Below are positions 41,261-45,179 of a stretch of DNA of 45,179 nt, piece by piece. A program made the translations under genes and the position numbers. The notes beneath the pieces are model-generated. The model saw only the letters and a list, made by a program, of their open reading frames with translations. It did no database searches and was not told the origin of the DNA. The stretch's first letter is position 1, and each line of letters opens with the position of its first letter. Source of the DNA: Bacteroidales bacterium (lineage in GTDB: Bacteria > Bacteroidota > Bacteroidia > Bacteroidales > WCHB1-69); the NCBI GenBank assembly GCA_017443175.1, contig JAFSOZ010000006.1:1-45179 (forward strand). Reading direction: 5' to 3'.

Positions 41261-42493
41261 ATGGTAGAAATAATGTCTCCGGCTGGCTCCTACGAGTCTC
41301 TGATGGCCGCCATACAGGCGGGTGCCGGTTCTGTATATTTTGGCGTGGGCGTGCTGAACATGCGCTCGCGCTCCGCAGCCAATTTCACACTGGAGGACCT
41401 TCAGCAAATCACGGACATTTGCCATGAGCATCAGGTAAACACCTATTTGACCGTCAACACCATCGTGTATAACGACGAGATTGAGAAGGCCCACGAGTTG
41501 TTGGATGCGGCCAAACGATGTGGGGTTACCGCCATCATTGCTTCCGACATGGCCGTGATACAATATGCCCGCCAAATCGGGCTGGAAATCCATCTCTCCA
41601 CACAGTGCAATGTCACCAATGTGGAGGCGGTGCGCTATTACGCCCAATTTGCCGATGTGGTGGTGTTGGGCCGCGAGTGCACGCTGAGACAGATTGCGGA
41701 TATTTGCCAGGCCATTAAGGAACAGCATATTACTGGTCCGAAAGGCGAGTTGATGAAGATTGAGATTTTCGTGCACGGCGCATTGTGCATGGCCGTGTCG
41801 GGAAGATGCTACCTCAGCCTGGACAATTACAATTTTTCCTCCAACCGGGGAGCCTGCAACCAGCCTTGTCGCCGTTCTTACCGGATTATCGATGAGGAGA
41901 ATGAGATAGAATTGGAGGTTGATAATCCCTATATCTTGTCTCCCAAAGATTTGTGTACGATCAGTTTTCTGGATAAAATCATCAAATCCGGAGTTTCCAT
42001 TCTTAAGATTGAAGGTCGCGGGCGCTCGCCCGAGTACGTGAAGGTGGTGACCGAATGCTATCACGAGGCTTTGCGCGCCATTGAAGAGGGCACTTTCAAT
42101 GAAGAGAAAACCGAACAATGGATGACCAGGTTGCGCAGTGTCTATAACCGCGATTTCTGGGGTGGCTACTACTTGGGACGCAAAATCGGCGAGTGGTCGG
42201 GGCGTTACGGTTCCATGGCCACGCGCACCAAACAGAGAGTCGGCAAAATCACCAACTTCTTTTCCAAACTGTCGGTGGCCGAAATCTGGATGGAGGAAAA
42301 CTCTCTTGCCGTGGGCGATGAGATTCTCATTATCGGAGCTACCACCGGCGTTTACGAAGACAAGGTGTCGGAAATTCGCCTGGACCTCAAGCCCGTGGAC
42401 AAAGTGGAGAAGGGCGTTGCCTGCTCCATCCCCGTGAAAAGCCTGGTGCGCCGCGGCGACCAGATATTCAAGTGGGTATATACCGATTTTTAG
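41261..42493 (+). CDS. U32 peptidase-family protein (tRNA/rRNA hydroxylation type)
   Basis: The 410-residue protein has the U32 core: MSPAGSYESLMAAIQAGAGSVYFG at the start, HLSTQCNVTNVEAVRYYAQ, VVLGRECTLRQIADI, and the cysteine-bearing signature EIFVHGALCMAVSGRCYLS with GACNQPCRR. These cysteines probably hold an Fe-S cluster. U32 proteins include TrhP and RlhA, which hydroxylate RNA using prephenate, and earlier-named proteases. Which role applies here is uncertain, but TrhP-like is more likely than peptidase. No promoter was found in the tandem-array gap upstream, so it may depend on the rluB transcript. Confidence 0.88.
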   Translation: MVEIMSPAGSYESLMAAIQAGAGSVYFGVGVLNMRSRSAANFTLEDLQQITDICHEHQVNTYLTVNTIVYNDEIEKAHELLDAAKRCGVTAIIASDMAVIQYARQIGLEIHLSTQCNVTNVEAVRYYAQFADVVVLGRECTLRQIADICQAIKEQHITGPKGELMKIEIFVHGALCMAVSGRCYLSLDNYNFSSNRGACNQPCRRSYRIIDEENEIELEVDNPYILSPKDLCTISFLDKIIKSGVSILKIEGRGRSPEYVKVVTECYHEALRAIEEGTFNEEKTEQWMTRLRSVYNRDFWGGYYLGRKIGEWSGRYGSMATRTKQRVGKITNFFSKLSVAEIWMEENSLAVGDEILIIGATTGVYEDKVSEIRLDLKPVDKVEKGVACSIPVKSLVRRGDQIFKWVYTDF

Positions 42494-42522
42494 CGGAGAG
42501 GAAGAATATGAGGCATTTTTTG

Positions 42523-42530
42523 TATATTTG
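42523..42530 (+). promoter_or_regulatory. -7 promoter element of ackA
   Basis: TATATTTG after a T-run, 36 bases ahead of the ackA ATG. Confidence 0.7.
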
Positions 42531-42566
42531 CCACGCTAAAAAATACAATCCATTAATCTATCAAAT

Positions 42567-43766
42567 ATGAAAGTTTTAGTTTTAAACTGTGGCAGTTCCT
42601 CCATCAAATACCAATTGCTGGAAATGGAACCGCAACCTGAATTATTGGCCAAAGGTCTTGTGGAGCGTGTGGGTTTGGAGATGGGTGAGTTCACTCACAA
42701 ACCGGTCGGCAAAGAGAAATACTATGTACAAACTCCTATCGCCAACCACGAGGTGGGCGTGAAATTGGTGCTTGAAGCCTTGATGGATCCGCAACACGGC
42801 GTGATCAAGTCTGTGGACGAAATCAACGCAGTGGGTCATCGCGTGGCTCACGGCGGTGAATATTTCAAACAGAGCATGGTGATTGGCGACAAAGAGCGCG
42901 AAGAGATTGCCAAACTCTGTGAGTTGGCCCCGCTGCACAATCCCGCTTCCTTGCTTGGCATTGATGTGATGAAGAAACTGCTTCCTAACGTGAAACACGT
43001 GGGTATCTTCGACACCTCCTTCCACCAGACCATGCCGCCCGAGGCTTTCTTGTATGCATTGCCGTACGAATATTATTCCGAGAAGAAAATCCGCCGCTAC
43101 GGCTTCCACGGCACCAGCCACAAATATGTGGGCCCGAAAGCCGCCGAAATGGTGGGGCTGGATTATAACAACTGCAAGATCGTGAGTTGCCACCTTGGCA
43201 ACGGTGCTTCCATCACTGCCATCAAGAATGGCAAATCCATCGACAACTCCATGGGCTTCACCCCGGTTGAGGGCTTGATGATGGGCACTCGCTGCGGTGA
43301 CATTGACGCCGGTGCGCTGCTCTATATCATGGATTCCGAGAAGATGGACTCCAAGCAGCTTAACACCTTCATCAACAAGAAATGCGGTTTGCTGGGTATT
43401 TCCGGCAAGAGTGTCGATATGCGCGACATCCGTGCGGGTCGCGATGCCGGTGACGAACGTTCCACCTACGCCTTCAACATGTTTGCCTATCGCGTGAAGA
43501 AATACATCGGTGCTTACGCTGCCGCCATGGGTGGTGTGGATGTGATTCTCTTCACGGGCGGTATTGGCGAGAATGCCTGGTTCCAGCGCGAGGCCATCTG
43601 CGAAGGCCTTGAGTTCCTCGGCACCAAACTCGACAAGGAAGCCAACCAAAAGTATGCCGGTGAAGATGGCATCATCTCCACGCCCGACTCCAAAGTGAAG
43701 TTGGTCTCCGTGACCACCAACGAGGAATTGGTGATGGCTATGGACACCTACAAATTGGCAAAATAA
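42567..43766 (+). CDS. ackA: Acetate kinase
   Basis: AckA converts acetyl phosphate and ADP to acetate and ATP, an energy-yielding step of fermentation. The 399 residues are typical. Motifs include the N-terminal VLVLNCGSSSIKYQLLE, the GHRVAHGGEYF loop, RRYGFHGTSHKYV and HLGNGASITAI, the TPVEGLMMGTRCGDIDAG block with catalytic Arg, and FTGGIGENAWFQRE. No phosphotransacetylase gene (pta), its usual neighbour, lies within the window. It has its own promoter, and a strong hairpin follows. Confidence 0.96.
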   Translation: MKVLVLNCGSSSIKYQLLEMEPQPELLAKGLVERVGLEMGEFTHKPVGKEKYYVQTPIANHEVGVKLVLEALMDPQHGVIKSVDEINAVGHRVAHGGEYFKQSMVIGDKEREEIAKLCELAPLHNPASLLGIDVMKKLLPNVKHVGIFDTSFHQTMPPEAFLYALPYEYYSEKKIRRYGFHGTSHKYVGPKAAEMVGLDYNNCKIVSCHLGNGASITAIKNGKSIDNSMGFTPVEGLMMGTRCGDIDAGALLYIMDSEKMDSKQLNTFINKKCGLLGISGKSVDMRDIRAGRDAGDERSTYAFNMFAYRVKKYIGAYAAAMGGVDVILFTGGIGENAWFQREAICEGLEFLGTKLDKEANQKYAGEDGIISTPDSKVKLVSVTTNEELVMAMDTYKLAK

Positions 43767-43786
43767 GTTTTTTAACATAACCCTGT

Positions 43787-43815
43787 AAAGGCTGCCCCGC
43801 GGCAGCCTTTTTTTT
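43787..43815 (+). terminator. Rho-independent terminator between ackA and rlmN
   Basis: AAAGGCTGCC (43787-43796) pairs with GGCAGCCTTT (43801-43810) around CCGC, with eight Ts (43808-43815). The rlmN ATG is only five bases beyond. Confidence 0.93.
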
Positions 43816-43820
43816 CAATT

Positions 43821-44849
43821 ATGGAAGATATTCGCAACATTTCCAACGAGCAGTTAGAGGATTTTCTCGTGTCTATCGGGGAAAAGAAGTTCCGCGCCAA
43901 GCAGATTTGGTCGTGGCTATGGCAAAAAGGTGCCGGCAGTTTCGATGAGATGACCAACATCTCCGCGACTCTGCGGCAGCAACTGGCCAATAGTTTCACC
44001 TTTCATAGGACAGTCATAGCCCAGGAGGCGCACAGCAAGGACCAGACTGCCAAATTCGCTTTCCGATTGCACGATGACAAATACGTGGAGGGCGTGCTTA
44101 TCCCTTCCGGAGAGCGCGTCACGGCGTGCGTCTCCTCGCAGGTGGGTTGTCCGTTGGGTTGCACCTTCTGTGCCACGGGCACGATGGGCTTTATCCGCAA
44201 TATGCACTACAGCGAGATTGTGGATGAGTACGTGCTCATGGACCGTCGCGCGCGCGAGTTGTACGGCAACGGAATCTCCAACATCGTGTTCATGGGTATG
44301 GGCGAGCCGCTGTTGAACTTCAACAACGTGATGACAGCCATCGACAAGCTCACTGCCAAAGATGGTTGGGGCTTGTCGCCCACGCGCATCACGCTTTCCA
44401 CTGCCGGTATCGTGAAGGGCATCAAGGCGTTGGCCGACCGCAATTTCCCGTGCGGCTTGGCAGTCTCCCTGCACAGTGCCGACCCTGCCGTGCGTCAGGT
44501 CATCATGCCGGCTACGGACCACAACAGCCTCCACGACCTGCAGGCTGCTTTGGTCTATTACCACCGGAAAACCGGAGCTCGCATCACGTTCGAGTACCTG
44601 TTGTTGTCCAAGGTGAACGACACGCGCCAGGCTGCCGAGAAGTTGGCTCGTTACTGTCGCCCATTCCCTGTCAAGATCAACATCATCGAGTACAATGAGA
44701 CGGAGGACGGCCTTTATCACCGTTCCTATCCCAACCAGCGGGAGGAGTTCATCGATTACCTCAAGAGTTGCAACATGGTGGTGAATGTGCGTCAGAGCCG
44801 CGGTCAGGATATTGCGGCCGCTTGCGGACAGTTGGTAAAGCAGGGTTGA
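43821..44849 (+). CDS. rlmN: 23S rRNA/tRNA adenine-C2 methyltransferase RlmN
   Basis: RlmN is a radical-SAM enzyme that methylates A2503 of 23S rRNA (and A37 of some tRNAs) at C2. The CxxxCxxC site is CPLGCTFC within the block SSQVGCPLGCTFCATGTMGF. MGMGEPLLNFNNV and LAVSLHSADPAVR follow, and the second catalytic Cys is in AAACGQL near the C-terminus. At 342 residues it is normal. The start is preceded almost directly by the ackA terminator, and no promoter is visible in the 54-base gap. It seems to need read-through or an unrecognised promoter. Confidence 0.95.
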   Translation: MEDIRNISNEQLEDFLVSIGEKKFRAKQIWSWLWQKGAGSFDEMTNISATLRQQLANSFTFHRTVIAQEAHSKDQTAKFAFRLHDDKYVEGVLIPSGERVTACVSSQVGCPLGCTFCATGTMGFIRNMHYSEIVDEYVLMDRRARELYGNGISNIVFMGMGEPLLNFNNVMTAIDKLTAKDGWGLSPTRITLSTAGIVKGIKALADRNFPCGLAVSLHSADPAVRQVIMPATDHNSLHDLQAALVYYHRKTGARITFEYLLLSKVNDTRQAAEKLARYCRPFPVKINIIEYNETEDGLYHRSYPNQREEFIDYLKSCNMVVNVRQSRGQDIAAACGQLVKQG

Positions 44850-44979
44850 TGTTGAGGATTCTGCCGCATCCCTTTTCTCCGAAATCCACGCAACCGCTTT
44901 AACAATAGGTTGTTAAATTGACACCCTCAATTTTTGTATATTGTTGTTTCTCTGGCCGATAAAAATTTTCGGATTCCCA

Positions 44980-45009
44980 TTGCCAGAACGGAACAACGTG
45001 TTACCTTTG
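44980..45009 (+). promoter_or_regulatory. Predicted promoter of the Rpn gene
   Basis: TTGCC (44980-44984) and TACCTTTG (45002-45009), 19 bp apart, as in copy 1. The transcript would begin just before the invertible-looking 25-bp element. Confidence 0.6.
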
Positions 45010-45020
45010 CAACACCACAT

Positions 45021-45045
45021 GGCGGCTGAGCTTGTCGAAGCCGCC
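45021..45045. repeat. 25-bp palindrome-ended element, orientation B
   Basis: GGCGGC (45021-45026), core TGAGCTTGTCGAA (45027-45039), GCCGCC (45040-45045). It is the exact reverse complement of 1296-1320. Confidence 0.85.
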
Positions 45046-45080
45046 TGTTAACTATAAAAACAAAACAAATTTTTATTATT

Positions 45081-45179
45081 ATGAAAACAAACAATGTGTT
45101 CATCAATCCGTTGACCGATTTTGGTTTTAAACGTGTCTTTGCCAGTGAGGAGAACAAGGACATCCTCATCGCGTTTCTC
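45081..45179 (+). CDS. Start of an Rpn-family recombination-promoting nuclease/transposase (3' end outside window)
   Basis: The first 33 codons are present. The MKTNNVFINPLTDFGFKRVF start and following acidic SEENKDILIAF are characteristic of Bacteroidota Rpn (PD-(D/E)XK, PDDEXK_2) proteins, whose members promote RecA-independent recombination or occur as many dispersed copies. The catalytic residues lie beyond the window. The leader is shared with the truncated copy at 1152-1893. Confidence 0.85.
   Translation, partial: MKTNNVFINPLTDFGFKRVFASEENKDILIAFL

Larger units (their letters stand above)
44877..45054 (+). repeat. Rpn-gene leader, copy 2
   Basis: Homologous to 1152-1330 over 178 bp. 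It includes the dyad TTAACAA-N4-TTGTTAA at 44899-44916, whose loop differs (TAGG against CAGA), and the promoter at 44980-45009. It ends 26 bases before the Rpn start codon. Its 25-bp palindrome-ended element (45021-45045) is the reverse complement of the one in copy 1. Confidence 0.9.

Noticed and set aside
1-45179. tRNA or rRNA genes
   Set aside because: No cloverleaf, CCA-ended or conserved rRNA sequence was recognised in the intergenic regions, which are all short.

Overview
The window looks like a chromosomal segment of a Bacteroidales-type member of the Bacteroidota. Three things support this. Most start codons lack a Shine-Dalgarno sequence and sit in A-rich leaders. At least a dozen genes are preceded by the Bacteroidota -7 promoter element TAnnTTTG. 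Several secreted proteins end in type IX secretion (T9SS) sorting domains. The gene set (S46 dipeptidyl-peptidase, aminopeptidase P, P5C dehydrogenase, glutamine synthetase, gingipain-type adhesin domain, acetate kinase) suits an organism that uses peptides and amino acids and makes acetate. No rRNA, tRNA or CRISPR array was found. No stretch longer than 300 bases lacks a gene or gene remnant.

Layout. 1-1.1 kb: 3' end of a large T9SS-secreted repeat protein. 1.15-1.9 kb: a deletion derivative of an Rpn-type PD-(D/E)XK nuclease/transposase. Its 5' leader is repeated at 44.9-45.05 kb, in front of the intact start of a second copy that runs off the window. 2-5.8 kb: glutamine synthetase, a small membrane protein and P5C dehydrogenase. 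6-7.5 kb: folP, overlapping tail to tail with a coiled-coil nuclease-like gene. 7.6-12.4 kb: secreted endonuclease I, aminopeptidase P and a DPP7-type peptidase, separated by palindromic repeats. 12.55-16.3 kb: an AT-richer island with an XRE regulator and its likely operators, a methyltransferase remnant, a Sau3AI/MutH-like restriction enzyme and a C5-cytosine methyltransferase. 16.4-18.8 kb: a TSCPD protein, Vsr mismatch endonuclease and a Nudix/fucose-isomerase-like fusion. 18.9-24.3 kb: a lipoprotein, TrkA-TrkH potassium uptake and an OmpA/TPR lipoprotein. 24.4-32.2 kb: a HAD phosphatase, ogt, priA, an Fe-S oxidoreductase subunit, a secreted adhesin-like protein and miaB. 32.2-39.9 kb: mutS2, then a tight ctpA-dnaG-YitT-SufT-like cluster. 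40-45 kb: an RluB-type pseudouridine synthase, a U32 peptidase-family protein, ackA and rlmN.

The most interesting signals are small-scale. (a) vsr carries six tandem 7-bp units (42 bp, 14 codons) inserted exactly in its zinc-binding loop; gain or loss of one unit would shift the frame. (b) The Nudix/fucose-isomerase-like ORF joins two unrelated enzymes at an internal ATGA. (c) The two Rpn leaders share 178-179 bp, but a 13-bp core between 6-bp inverted repeats is in opposite orientation in the two copies. (d) Degenerate 9-bp arrays, each next to a 7-bp array, fill two intergenic regions 15 kb apart with the 9-bp units on opposite strands. (e) Two matching dyads bracket the promoter of the XRE gene. 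(f) The miaB promoter lies so close to its ATG that a leaderless mRNA is predicted.
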